From the NCBI GenBank assembly GCA_017445115.1, contig JAFSUU010000021.1:1-64000 (forward strand): 64,000 nt of DNA, in the 5' to 3' direction. Each line of letters begins with the position of its first letter. The stretch's first letter is position 1. The DNA comes from Clostridia bacterium. GTDB taxonomy: Bacteria; Bacillota_A; Clostridia; Oscillospirales; CAG-272. Of the stretch, positions 7,662-17,359 are shown piece after piece. The notes beneath the pieces were generated by a model. The model ran no database searches, was not told the DNA's origin, and worked only from the letters and a program-made list of their open reading frames with translations. Both the position numbers and the translations under genes were made by a program.

Positions 7662-8819
7662 ATGGCAAAAAAGATCTTCGGATTTTTCAAACGGGAAATG
7701 ATGCTGACGGTGTCGCTTGTCGCCGCCGTCGCGTCTCTTTTTATAACGCCGCCGTCTGAGACGACACTCGCGGGTATCGACTGGCGAACGCTCGGTACTC
7801 TGTTCATGATGCTCGCCGTGCTCGAAGGATTTAAGAAAGAGAACATTTTCCGCCCGCTCGTCTCCTTCGGCTCAAAGTTCAGAAGGATGACGTCGATCAC
7901 GTTGTTCCTCGTTTTCGGGGTGTTCTTTACCTCGATGTTCGTTACGAACGACGTCTCACTGATAATCTTCGTACCGCTGACAATAGCGATATTCCGCGGC
8001 GGCAACAAAGAAAAGTACATACTTCCGGTAATAACTCTCGAAAATATCGCGGCGATACGCGGCTCACTTCTCACTCCGTTCGGAAGCCCGCAAAATCTCT
8101 TCCTTTTCGGACAGTCAGGAGTTGACGCGGGAAGGTTCGTGCTCCACATGCTTCCGCTCTCTGTGATGTCCGCGGCGCTTCTTGTCGTCTTCATTTTCTT
8201 CCTTTACAGAAAGAATACGAAAGAGGAGCTTGAGGAAAGACGGCCGGATGCGGATGGGGAAGAGAGCGGAGTTTTGAAGAACGCGAAGGTGCGGCGTATT
8301 CTTTATATCGCGCTTTTCATCTTCGTCGTTGCGACGATAGTCACAAGGACTACTCTCTGGCCGTATTTTGCCGGAGGTATCGCGCTGATAATTCTCATTT
8401 TTGACGCAAAACTGCTTTTCAAAGTGGATTACGTGCTTCTTCTCACTTTCTTCTGCTTTTTCGTTTTTTCATCGTCGATTGCGTCGAACGAGGCGATCGC
8501 CGGAGTGCTTCGCCGTGCCGTCGCCGGAAACGAATACTGGTGGTCGATAGGACTGAGCCAGGCGATATCCAACGTGCCCTCGACGATAGTTCTCTATCCC
8601 TTCACTGAGAATTTCGCGGGGCTTATCTACGGTGCCGATACCGCCGGACTCGTCTCGATAATCGGCTCGCTCGCGTCCGTCATAAATTACAGGATCTACG
8701 TTCGAGAGTACCCGGGAAACGGAGGAAAGTTCTTAAAGACTTTCACGTTCATCTCCCTCGCGTTCTTCGCAATAGTCGTAATCCCCGGATTTTTACTTTC
8801 GTTCTGGAATTTCTTTTGA
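7662..8819 (+). CDS. ion-transporter-superfamily permease (SLC13/ArsB/CitMHS-like)
   Basis: A 385-residue polytopic membrane protein with about ten hydrophobic segments. Two conserved re-entrant-loop motifs mark the ion transporter (IT) superfamily: TNDVSLIIFVPLT (about 103-115) in the first half and SNVPSTIVLYPF (about 306) in the second. Members carry dicarboxylates, citrate, arsenite or sodium/protons. The ATG at 7662 lies just after the adenylyltransferase stop (7660) with only a weak ribosome site, suggesting translational coupling. Its place at the end of an NAD-synthesis operon allows, but does not prove, transport of an organic acid connected with pyridine-nucleotide metabolism. A hairpin with a T-run follows. 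Confidence 0.75.
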   Translation: MAKKIFGFFKREMMLTVSLVAAVASLFITPPSETTLAGIDWRTLGTLFMMLAVLEGFKKENIFRPLVSFGSKFRRMTSITLFLVFGVFFTSMFVTNDVSLIIFVPLTIAIFRGGNKEKYILPVITLENIAAIRGSLLTPFGSPQNLFLFGQSGVDAGRFVLHMLPLSVMSAALLVVFIFFLYRKNTKEELEERRPDADGEESGVLKNAKVRRILYIALFIFVVATIVTRTTLWPYFAGGIALIILIFDAKLLFKVDYVLLLTFFCFFVFSSSIASNEAIAGVLRRAVAGNEYWWSIGLSQAISNVPSTIVLYPFTENFAGLIYGADTAGLVSIIGSLASVINYRIYVREYPGNGGKFLKTFTFISLAFFAIVVIPGFLLSFWNFF

Positions 8820-8833
8820 ACTATTTAATAATG

Positions 8834-8856
8834 AAAAGGCGCGTTTCGCGTCTTTT
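8834..8856 (+). terminator. terminator of the M42/NAD operon
   Basis: AAAAGGCGCG, loop TTT, CGCGTCTTTT (one G-T pair), then TTT. Confidence 0.7.
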
Positions 8857-8910
8857 TATTTGTGACTTCTTCCGTATGTAAAACGTATAGCTTATGAAAG
8901 GAGATGCAAA

Positions 8911-9369
8911 ATGATCGATTTAACAACATTGGTTGAACAATACGGCGATATGTTGTATCGCATCTGCTTTCTGCGGCTTCGCGAGAGATTCGATGCTGAA
9001 GATGCGGTTCAGGAAACAATTTTGAGATACATAAAAAAGCAACCTGATATTGAAAACCCAGAGCATCTGAAAGCATGGCTGTACCGTGTAGCCATTAATA
9101 TTTGTCACGATATCGCGAGAAAGAAAAAAGTGAGGTCGTACATTTCGCTTGACTCTTTAGAAGAGTTGGCAGAAGACGATCCCGAGAGCACTGAAATAAT
9201 ACGCTCGCTGTCACTTCTTCCGGAAAAGTACGGCAACGCATTATACTTGCATTACGTTGAGGGTTACGACATTAAATCGATATCAAAGATTGTCGGGTGC
9301 GGCGAATCCGCGGTAAAAATGCGCCTGTTAAGAGGTCGTGAGCGTCTGCGTGAGATCTTATGCAAATAA
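8911..9369 (+). CDS. ECF-type RNA polymerase sigma factor
   Basis: A 152-residue group IV sigma factor. Region 2 covers about residues 1-65 (YGDMLYRICFLRLRER and DAEDAVQETILRYI, the -10 recognition helices) and region 4 about 98-150, with the helix-turn-helix YDIKSISKIVGCGESAVKMR. Region 3 is absent, as in all ECF factors. An AAAGGAGA ribosome site precedes the ATG. The next gene, 36 bases downstream, encodes a single-pass membrane protein of the type that usually acts as its anti-sigma factor, so release by an envelope signal is the expected control. I could not identify the target promoter with confidence. Confidence 0.9.
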   Translation: MIDLTTLVEQYGDMLYRICFLRLRERFDAEDAVQETILRYIKKQPDIENPEHLKAWLYRVAINICHDIARKKKVRSYISLDSLEELAEDDPESTEIIRSLSLLPEKYGNALYLHYVEGYDIKSISKIVGCGESAVKMRLLRGRERLREILCK

Positions 9370-9405
9370 AACAATGAGACGATTTATGCGAAAACGGAGA
9401 GAAAA

Positions 9406-10905
9406 ATGAATAATAATAGGATAAAAAGCGCAGTTCAAAAACTGAGTTTGACTGAGTCGGGGAAGGCGCGGATCTTATACGGCTGCAGGGATTACGAGTT
9501 AACAGTTTCAAAGAGATCGCCGAGGATCAAATGGACACTTATCGCAGCGGCAATACTGATTTTGACGCTGACGGTCGGTGTTGTAGCAGCAGTTTATCTG
9601 CGACGTGCGCCGGGTGAAAACAAATCTCACGTCGGAATAGATTTCGAATTGATCGACTTTCAGACAGATGAATGTGTGATCGAGTCCGATGACGGGGAAT
9701 TTCTTTTCAAGTGTAATAACGTGACGGGTGGCGAAGAGAGAGTGTATCTCGATTGTACTCTATCAAAAAAGGACGGCGGAGTCATAACAGAACTGTCGTC
9801 GGACGGTGTCGAGCTGCCTATCATCGACGTTACGGGAAGCGTCAAGCTTACGAACGGCGACGAGCGTCCCGTGCTTTTCTTTACTTTGTCGGATTCCACC
9901 GAGACGGAATATCACATTGAAGGCTGGGTGCTGATGGCAAAGCATTTGGCGGAGGGTACAAACTACGACGAGTATCAGGACAACAAGTATTACAACGCGG
10001 ACGAGATAAAAGGGCTGCTTGACGGAGCTACCCTTGCTCCCGGTATGATAGCGGCGCGTACGGTGAACACAAAAGCAATCACTCTTTCAGCAGATGCTCA
10101 GTTGTCAACTTGTGAACCCGGAGTTGCAGTTCCAAACAGCAAGGACAGATTTGTTTACGACAATTACGGCAATAAGTATCTGTTGTCTGATCAGTTAGAG
10201 TGTTCCCTTGACGTTGGGAATATGGATATTCCGTTTTCCGCGGACGGATCCATAACGGTCGATAACTGTGCTTTCGGTCCGTACCACCATCATCATGCCG
10301 ATCTCAGTGAGTTGACGGCATTATATATTAACATAAAAGGATATGAAGACAACGGTCTTACTTTCGAATTCTATTCTTCAGACGGAACGAAACTGCCATA
10401 TATCGGCGCGGTGATCGCAGACCCAGCGCCGGGCATCAAAACACTTGTTGTGTATGACTCTTATACCGTTGAAGACATGACCTTAGAGCGTTTTTCGCAG
10501 GCTTACGAAATGCGTTCTGTACAGCACGACAGCGAAACGCTTTGTACTTTTTCGTCTGGTGTAAAAATAAGTGCAGATTTTAAGAATGAGGTTGTAGACA
10601 CTTCGTTTGATCCGGTGATCATAGCGCTCGACAATGGACAAATTGTTTTGAACAGCGCTCATATGACTAATACCTATATCCGCCTTCTTGGGACTTGTGT
10701 CGGTTTAGGAGAGCTCGACCTCGCACTTGACGAGGCGTATGTAGTAACGGATTCGGTAGAGACGGTAATGCTCGGAAGCAAGCATGGTGTCGGAACAGAT
10801 AAAGACGGCGTAACATTCTCAATCGAATGGCAGTGTGAAACCGTGATCGACCCCGAAAAGATAGCGGAGATCCATGTAAACGGAACAGTAATAAAACTCA
10901 AATAA
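9406..10905 (+). CDS. DUF4179-type membrane protein, probable anti-sigma factor
   Basis: A 499-residue protein: a short basic cytoplasmic N-terminus (about 1-45), one transmembrane segment (about 46-66, TLIAAAILILTLTVGVVAAV) and about 430 extracytoplasmic residues rich in beta-strand-like sequence. The order and the neighbouring ECF sigma gene match DUF4179 proteins, which are thought to hold the sigma factor at the membrane. It is not a classic zinc anti-sigma factor: there is no HxxxCxxC motif in the N-terminal part. A YHHHHADL cluster near residue 292 in the outer domain could bind metal. Anti-sigma function is inferred from context. Confidence 0.7.
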   Translation: MNNNRIKSAVQKLSLTESGKARILYGCRDYELTVSKRSPRIKWTLIAAAILILTLTVGVVAAVYLRRAPGENKSHVGIDFELIDFQTDECVIESDDGEFLFKCNNVTGGEERVYLDCTLSKKDGGVITELSSDGVELPIIDVTGSVKLTNGDERPVLFFTLSDSTETEYHIEGWVLMAKHLAEGTNYDEYQDNKYYNADEIKGLLDGATLAPGMIAARTVNTKAITLSADAQLSTCEPGVAVPNSKDRFVYDNYGNKYLLSDQLECSLDVGNMDIPFSADGSITVDNCAFGPYHHHHADLSELTALYINIKGYEDNGLTFEFYSSDGTKLPYIGAVIADPAPGIKTLVVYDSYTVEDMTLERFSQAYEMRSVQHDSETLCTFSSGVKISADFKNEVVDTSFDPVIIALDNGQIVLNSAHMTNTYIRLLGTCVGLGELDLALDEAYVVTDSVETVMLGSKHGVGTDKDGVTFSIEWQCETVIDPEKIAEIHVNGTVIKLK

Positions 10906-10917
10906 ATATATTATTTG

Positions 10918-10947
10918 TGCGCCGCATCGGAAGATGCGGCGCATTTT
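10918..10947 (+). terminator. terminator of the ECF operon
   Basis: An 11-bp perfect stem TGCGCCGCATC/GATGCGGCGCA capped by a GGAA (GNRA) tetraloop and followed by TTTT. Confidence 0.85.
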
Positions 10948-10977
10948 GTCGTTTTTTGAATTATTTTTAAAATATAC

Positions 10978-11006
10978 TTGCATTTCTAAAACCGATATGC
11001 TATAAT
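10978..11006 (+). promoter_or_regulatory. extended -10 sigma-A promoter of the aminotransferase
   Basis: TTGCAT at 10978-10983, 17-bp spacer, consensus TATAAT at 11001-11006 with TGC immediately before it. Confidence 0.75.
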
Positions 11007-11069
11007 ATTAAACGCAAATTGATATATTTTGAGATTTTAACAAACAAAAAATGCAAAAGAGGCATTGAA

Positions 11070-12359
11070 ATGAAGGAATACAGGTATCTTTCAAAAGAGG
11101 AACTTGAAGTTGAATACAACAAGGCGAGAAACGCGCTGAAAGAGTGGGAGGCTAAGGGTCTCAAACTCGACCTGACGCGCGGCAAGCCCGGCCAGGCGCA
11201 GCTCGATCTGACGGTCGATATGCTGAGCGTTATTTCGTCGCGCGATGACTGCTTCTCCGAGAACGGACTCGACTGCCGTAACTACGGCATCCTTGACGGA
11301 CTTCCGGAGACGAAGCGCCTTTTCTCCGAGCTTCTCGGAATACCGGAGCAGAGGATCCTTGTACTCGGAAACTCTTCGCTGAACGCGATGTACGATACGA
11401 TCACCCGTGCGATGCTTTTCGGCGTCGCCGGAGGAAACGAGCCGTGGTGCCGCCAGGGCAGAATAAAGTTTATCTGCCCGAGCCCCGGATATGACAGACA
11501 TTTTGCGATCTGCCAGAGAATCGGTATCGAGATGCTTCCCGTACCGATGACTCCGGAAGGCCCCGACATGAACGCGGTCTACGACCTTGCATGCTCCGAC
11601 CCGTCCGTAAAAGGTATCTGGTGCGTTCCGAAATTCTCCAATCCCGAGGGCATCACGTATTCAGACGAGACGGTCGAACAGTTCGCGGCGCTCCGTCCCG
11701 CGGCAAACGACTTCAGAATTTTCTGGGACAATGCGTATTCGGTACATGAGCTGACAGACGAACACGTCGAGCTTGCGGACATATTCACCGCAGCCGAGAA
11801 ATACGGCACACAGGACAATATTTTCTATTTTGCGTCAACGTCAAAGATCACGTTCCCCGGGAGCGGCGTCGCTATCATGGCGGCGAGCGAGAAAAATATC
11901 GAGCAGATAAAGCCTTTCCTCGCAACGCAGACGATCGGCTACGACAAGATCAACCAGATGCGCCACGTCAAGTACTTCAAGAACGCGGACGGCATCCGCG
12001 AGCATATGAAGCATCACGCCGCAATAATCAAGCCGAAGTTCGACATCGTTGACTCGACTCTCCGCCGCGAGATCGGCGGGCTCGGCATAGCCGAGTGGAA
12101 CGAACCGAAGGGCGGATATTTCATCAGCCTCAATCTTGAAGACGGACTTGCTCGCCGCGTTTACCGCCTTGCGATGAAGACCGGTGTTAAGCTGACGCCT
12201 GCCGGAGCAACGTTCCCCTACGGCCGCGATCCGCGCGACCGCAACCTCAGGATCGCTCCGACATATCCCGATAACGACGAACTTCAGACGGCAATGGATA
12301 TCCTCTGTCTGTGCATCAAGCGCGCCGCCGCTGAGAAATTCCTTAAAGAAAAAGAATAA
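11070..12359 (+). CDS. aspartate-type aminotransferase (fold type I, PF12897 group)
   Basis: A 429-residue PLP enzyme. Its N-terminal TRGKPGQAQLDL and the overall pattern match the Asp_aminotransf family (PF12897), whose studied members convert aspartate and 2-oxoglutarate to oxaloacetate and glutamate. PLP contacts are visible: KFSNPEG (about 190), WDNAYSVHEL (about 219, Asp and Tyr) and the Schiff-base lysine in ASTSKITFPGSG (about 259); the carboxylate-binding Arg lies in RDRNLRIAPTYP near 392. The ATG at 11070 follows AAAAGAGG, while the in-frame upstream codons have no ribosome site. The gene is single, between its own strong promoter and a long hairpin. Confidence 0.88.
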   Translation: MKEYRYLSKEELEVEYNKARNALKEWEAKGLKLDLTRGKPGQAQLDLTVDMLSVISSRDDCFSENGLDCRNYGILDGLPETKRLFSELLGIPEQRILVLGNSSLNAMYDTITRAMLFGVAGGNEPWCRQGRIKFICPSPGYDRHFAICQRIGIEMLPVPMTPEGPDMNAVYDLACSDPSVKGIWCVPKFSNPEGITYSDETVEQFAALRPAANDFRIFWDNAYSVHELTDEHVELADIFTAAEKYGTQDNIFYFASTSKITFPGSGVAIMAASEKNIEQIKPFLATQTIGYDKINQMRHVKYFKNADGIREHMKHHAAIIKPKFDIVDSTLRREIGGLGIAEWNEPKGGYFISLNLEDGLARRVYRLAMKTGVKLTPAGATFPYGRDPRDRNLRIAPTYPDNDELQTAMDILCLCIKRAAAEKFLKEKE

Positions 12360-12370
12360 TGATACGATTT

Positions 12371-12436
12371 CTTCAAAAGTTTTTTGAAGATGCGCGGGGG
12401 AACTTTTTTGCAAAAAAGTTCCCCCGCATAATTTTT
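12371..12436 (+). repeat. tandem double-hairpin repeat, copy A (terminator)
   Basis: Hairpin I: CTTCAAAA/TTTTGAAG (12371-12389). Hairpin II: a 17-bp stem GCGGGGGAACTTTTTTG/CAAAAAAGTTCCCCCGC (12394-12427), then ATTTTT. It directly follows the aminotransferase. Copies with the same two-part design lie at 25.95 and 27.65 kb. Confidence 0.8.
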
Positions 12437-12440
12437 CCTC

Positions 12441-12469
12441 TTTAAATATGTAAATATTTGTGATATAAT
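12441..12469 (+). promoter_or_regulatory. extended -10 promoter of the Gld-like ABC operon
   Basis: TTTAAA at 12441-12446, 17-bp spacer and TATAAT at 12464-12469 preceded by TGA. Confidence 0.6.
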
Positions 12470-12505
12470 AGTGTAAAATGAGGAAGTATGTGTTGAGGTC
12501 AGGAT

Positions 12506-13438
<933 letters not shown>

Positions 13439-13466
13439 CGTAGAGTTTTCAAACGGAGATATAAAA

Positions 13467-14171
13467 ATGTCTGCAATTTATAAAAGAGAGATGAGGGCGT
13501 TTTTCAAGACGCCGGTGGGGTACGTCTTTTCCGCGATATTCCTCGCGGCATCGGGCTTCCTGTTCTCGTTCAGCTGTCTCAGGAGCAAAACGACTGACGT
13601 TTCCGGCTATTACGTAATGCTGATGTTCGCCTACGTCGTCATTATACCGCTTCTCACGATGAAGAGCTTCGCCGAGGAGCGCCGCCAGGGAACGGAACAG
13701 CTCCTTATGACGTCGCCGGTCAGCATCGTGAAGCTCGTCGCGTCGAAATTCCTTGCGTGCTTTACGGTTTTCGCGATCACGCTCGCGGTGTCGACGTTCT
13801 ATTTCATACCGCTTTTCATCTACGGCGACCCCAACGTCGGAAGGATATTCGGCTGCCTCGTCGGAATGACGCTTATCGCGGTGTGCTTCATTGCGATAGG
13901 TCTTTTCGTGTCGTCGCTGACGCAGAATCAGTTCGTCGCGGCGATGGGAACGATCGGTATCTTAACGTTCTTCCTCGCGCTCGGACTCGTCGAGGATTAC
14001 GTGAATTCCGGCTTTATCAAAACGATAATCGGCTGGGTCTCGATCTATTCGAGATTCAACTATTTCACATACGGTCTGTTTGATCTGTCGGCGGCAGTAT
14101 ACTACGTCTCCGTCGCCGCGATCTTCCTTTTCCTCACCGTGCGCGTGATAGAACGCCGCCGGTATGCGTGA
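13467..14171 (+). CDS. ABC-2 type permease, GldF-like
   Basis: A 234-residue membrane protein with six hydrophobic segments, at about residues 16-36, 50-68, 98-120, 133-155, 163-185 and 205-226. The loop TMKSFAEERRQGTEQLLMTSPVS after segment 2 is the coupling motif typical of GldF/NosY-type permeases. It lies 28 bases after its ATPase, and its stop overlaps the leader of the GldG-like gene, indicating one transcript. Substrate unknown. Confidence 0.85.
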   Translation: MSAIYKREMRAFFKTPVGYVFSAIFLAASGFLFSFSCLRSKTTDVSGYYVMLMFAYVVIIPLLTMKSFAEERRQGTEQLLMTSPVSIVKLVASKFLACFTVFAITLAVSTFYFIPLFIYGDPNVGRIFGCLVGMTLIAVCFIAIGLFVSSLTQNQFVAAMGTIGILTFFLALGLVEDYVNSGFIKTIIGWVSIYSRFNYFTYGLFDLSAAVYYVSVAAIFLFLTVRVIERRRYA

Positions 14172-14184
14172 GGGGGGTGAGCGC

Positions 14185-15675
14185 GTGAAATTTGATCTCA
14201 GATCGAGAAAATTCAAGCACGGCTCGCTCGCAGTCGTACTCACAGTCGTCGTTATCGCCGTGGTGATAGCGTTCAACGCCGCGCTCTCGGCGATGGCAAA
14301 CTCCTATCTCTGGTATTTCGATATGACCGGAGATAACGTATTCACGCTTTCCGACGAGGCAAAAGAACTCCTCGAGCCGGTCACCGCAGAGGTCAGCATT
14401 ATCTTTGCAAAAGACGAGGATTCGCTGATGAGCGGAAAGAACACGAACGAGTATATGAAGTATGTATACCGCACCGCGAGAGAGCTTGAAAACGAGTTTT
14501 CGAACATAACCGTCAAGTGCGTCGACGTCATCGAGCACCCCGCGTTTTTCGAGTACTATTACAACACAGCCGCGACTAATATCCTCTCGACTTCGGTCAT
14601 AGTCGACAGCGGCGGAGAATTCAGACTTTTCACGTCGGACGCGTTCTTCGTCTGGGACGAGGACAGAACTTATATCTGGGGCTATAACGGAGAGGCGAAG
14701 TTCGCCGCCGCGATACTTCAGGTGACTTCCGCCGAGGTCCCCGTGATCTGCTTCACGGAGGGGCACGGTGAAAAGGCGCCGGACGATACGCCTGCTTTCA
14801 AACAGCTTTGTGAGAGCGCGGGATTCGCAGTCAAAACGATAGATCTCTCTAAAGACGAGATCGCCGACGACGTCAGAATAATCATAATAAACGATCCTCT
14901 TTACGATTTCGCGGGGATCGAAGCGGGCGAGCTCGGAAACGAGATCGATAAGCTTTCTGCGTTCCTCGACGAGTACGGCAGCGTTATGATATTCGCTGAC
15001 TCCGAAAAATCGAAAAATCTCAAAAATCTCTCCGAAATGCTCATCGAATGGGGCATAGAGTTCCGTCCCGGACAGACTGTCGTCGACGATCTCAATACGC
15101 TGACTGTCGACGGCAAAACTCTCGTCGCGGAATATGAGACAGAGAACACGCTCGGCGCCAGCCTTTACAACGCTATCTCGTCGCTGTCTTCAATGCCGAA
15201 GACGATAGTTCCCGACGCTATGCCGCTGAATCTGCTCTACGACACGTCGTCGGCACCGATGGCATCGTATCTCGCGAGTGCGGTGCTCTATTCGCACGCC
15301 TCGTCGTACGTCAGAGAGGGCGGCGAGAACAAGGACGGCGGCAGACTTCCGCTTATGACGATATCGAGAAAAGAGGGAATACGCGACAACGACTATATCT
15401 ACGCATACCTCACCGTCTGCGGATCGCCCTCGTTCGTCTCGGATAAATATCTCAACAGCAATTCTTACGCCAACAGCGATATCCTCGTGAATACGATCCG
15501 CCTTACCGGGCGCGAAAAGATCGTCGCGGATATCGATATAAAGGTGTTTGACGACACCGAGCTCGACGTCACCACTTCGCAGACGAACGGCTGGACCGCA
15601 GTGTTCTCGATAGCGATCCCGGTCGTGATCGGAGTGTTCGGCTTTGCGGTCTGCTTCAGGAGAAAGAGAACATGA
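14185..15675 (+). CDS. GldG-family ABC-associated protein (PF09822-type)
   Basis: A 496-residue protein with one N-terminal membrane anchor (about 12-34), a large extracytoplasmic domain and a C-terminal anchor (SIAIPVVIGVFGFAVCF) ending in a basic tail. The extracytoplasmic part fits the ABC_transp_aux/GldG family: ICFTEGHGEKAP (about 189) is the characteristic segment. The GTG at 14185 is preferred because GGGGGTGAG lies 6-12 bases upstream; the in-frame ATG at 14164 overlaps the permease stop and has no ribosome site. The following gene begins inside its stop codon (ATGA), so synthesis is coupled. It is expected to act with the GldA/GldF pair; its role is unknown. Confidence 0.8.
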   Translation: MKFDLRSRKFKHGSLAVVLTVVVIAVVIAFNAALSAMANSYLWYFDMTGDNVFTLSDEAKELLEPVTAEVSIIFAKDEDSLMSGKNTNEYMKYVYRTARELENEFSNITVKCVDVIEHPAFFEYYYNTAATNILSTSVIVDSGGEFRLFTSDAFFVWDEDRTYIWGYNGEAKFAAAILQVTSAEVPVICFTEGHGEKAPDDTPAFKQLCESAGFAVKTIDLSKDEIADDVRIIIINDPLYDFAGIEAGELGNEIDKLSAFLDEYGSVMIFADSEKSKNLKNLSEMLIEWGIEFRPGQTVVDDLNTLTVDGKTLVAEYETENTLGASLYNAISSLSSMPKTIVPDAMPLNLLYDTSSAPMASYLASAVLYSHASSYVREGGENKDGGRLPLMTISRKEGIRDNDYIYAYLTVCGSPSFVSDKYLNSNSYANSDILVNTIRLTGREKIVADIDIKVFDDTELDVTTSQTNGWTAVFSIAIPVVIGVFGFAVCFRRKRT

Positions 15676-17183
15676 TAAAGAGACAGAAAATCGCGATAAT
15701 CGCAGCAGTCGTTGCGCTCGTCGCCGTCGCCGTTCTTTATTTCGCTCTCGTGAAGCCGATGATCGACGAGAATTCCGCCGTCGTTGAAGACCCGCCGGAG
15801 ACGCTTCCGGGCGAGGATATCGGCACGTCGAACAGATATTATATGTATTCCCACCTCGACAGGAGCGAGATGAGATCCATCGAGGTCACGAACGAATACG
15901 GGACTTATAAATTCATCGCCGACGGAGAGGGCTCGTTTTATATCGACGGATACCGCGGCATCGAAGTTGACGGGACGCTGCTGTCGTCGCTCGTTACGAC
16001 TTGCGGCTCGACGCTTTCGAAGCTCAGAGTCACCGCGGACGCGTCCGACGAGAAGCTTGAGGAATACGGCCTGAAAAACCCGACGGCGTACTGGATACTG
16101 ACGGATAATAGCGGCAAACAATACAAAGTCTACGTCGGACGAAAACTTCTGACCGGAGGCGGTTATTACTGCGCTTTTGCGGGCAGAAACAGCGTGTACG
16201 TCCTCGACACCACGCTCGCCTCGACGATCCTCGAACCGATAGAAACGTTCGTTACGCCGTACATCATTTACGGAGTTTCACAGGACGATTTTTATACGGT
16301 CGAAGATTTTACGATCTACAACGGTAACCAGAGATTCATCACCGTCGGAATGGTTGACAAGAACGAGTGGAGCAGCGAGGACGCGCTCGCAGAGTACGTG
16401 CTCTCGTACCCGGCGCCGTACACCCCGGATTCCGAAAAATACCTCTCGTTGCTTCTCGCTTTCTCTTCATTCACCGCCGACTCCACGTTCAAACTCGGCG
16501 TCGAAGAGAAGGACCTTGAGACGTACGGATTCACAAACCCCGACCACACCGTCTACTTCAGGTATAACGGCAGCGAATACTATTTCCTCATGAGCGACGA
16601 CGGCGAGGGCGGATATTACGTGCTCTCCGGCATCTATCCCGACATCATCACGAGGATCTCCAAGGAGAACGCCGCGTTTGCGGACTACGATCTCCTCTCG
16701 TGGCTGAGCCCTTATTTCTTCAGACGTAACATCACCACGATCTCCTCGATAAGAGTACAGACGGGAAAGGTCGACGAGACGTTCAATCTCTCGCATTTCA
16801 CCTCCGAGGACGGGACCGCGTCGTTCCAGATTCTGACCGACAGCGGAAGGGCGTTTACCTCCGCTTTCGATATCAAGAATTTCAGACACTATTACGGAAA
16901 CCTGCTCGCGCTCGGAATAGTCGACTATCTTCCCGAGGAGGCGTCGGAAGGCGTCTCTATGGAGAGCTTCCTCGCGGACGAGGCGAACCGAACTATGAGG
17001 ATAACCTGCGTCACTCTGAACGGATATAAGTACACGTTCGATATTTACAGATATTCGACGAGAAGGTGCGCCGTATCGGTCAACGGCAGATTTGATTTCT
17101 GTATACTGAATGATATCGTAAGCAGGATCGAGTCGGACACCGAAAAGTTTCTGAACGGAGAACAGGTGACGGGAACGTATTGA
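15672..17183 (+). CDS. DUF4340 domain protein
   Basis: A 503-residue protein with an N-terminal signal anchor (about 6-27) followed by an extracytoplasmic region containing repeated DUF4340-type units. Segments such as YGLKNPTAYWILTDNSGKQY (about 120) and TYGFTNPDHTVYFRYNGSEY (about 280) show the duplicated 'G-L/F-x-N-P-x-x-x-V/I' pattern of the family. The ATG overlaps the stop of the GldG-like gene by four bases. DUF4340 genes regularly follow gldAFG-like cassettes in Firmicutes, so it is probably an accessory surface component of that transporter. No enzymatic motif is visible. Confidence 0.8.
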   Translation: MIKRQKIAIIAAVVALVAVAVLYFALVKPMIDENSAVVEDPPETLPGEDIGTSNRYYMYSHLDRSEMRSIEVTNEYGTYKFIADGEGSFYIDGYRGIEVDGTLLSSLVTTCGSTLSKLRVTADASDEKLEEYGLKNPTAYWILTDNSGKQYKVYVGRKLLTGGGYYCAFAGRNSVYVLDTTLASTILEPIETFVTPYIIYGVSQDDFYTVEDFTIYNGNQRFITVGMVDKNEWSSEDALAEYVLSYPAPYTPDSEKYLSLLLAFSSFTADSTFKLGVEEKDLETYGFTNPDHTVYFRYNGSEYYFLMSDDGEGGYYVLSGIYPDIITRISKENAAFADYDLLSWLSPYFFRRNITTISSIRVQTGKVDETFNLSHFTSEDGTASFQILTDSGRAFTSAFDIKNFRHYYGNLLALGIVDYLPEEASEGVSMESFLADEANRTMRITCVTLNGYKYTFDIYRYSTRRCAVSVNGRFDFCILNDIVSRIESDTEKFLNGEQVTGTY

Positions 17184-17207
17184 ATATAAAACTGAATCCA
17201 GTCATTT

Positions 17208-17230
17208 CGGGGCAGGGCATCCTGCCCCCG
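17208..17230 (+). terminator. possible weak terminator hairpin
   Basis: An 8-bp GC-rich stem GGGGCAGG/CCTGCCCC with loop GCAT, 25 bases after the DUF4340 stop. The downstream T-run is poor (ATCTTTG), so termination is not certain. Confidence 0.4.
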
Positions 17231-17283
17231 ATCTTTGTAAAAAACGCGGGGCGCAAATTTTTATAATTTGTTTAATTATGCTA

Positions 17284-17312
17284 TTGACCTTCTTCGCGCG
17301 CGGGTATATAAT
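17284..17312 (+). promoter_or_regulatory. sigma-A promoter of the marR-ABC operon
   Basis: TTGACC at 17284-17289, 17-bp spacer, consensus TATAAT at 17307-17312. Confidence 0.75.
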
Positions 17313-17322
17313 AAATGCGATA

Positions 17323-17340
17323 ATGTTAGATATAGAACAT
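17323..17340 (+). promoter_or_regulatory. candidate MarR operator
   Basis: ATGTT and AACAT form an inverted repeat with an 8-base centre, placed just after the predicted transcription start and before the ribosome site. Position and symmetry fit autorepression by the MarR-family protein encoded directly downstream; this is inference from one site. Confidence 0.4.
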
Positions 17341-17359
17341 ATTTTCGAGGAGACTTGAC

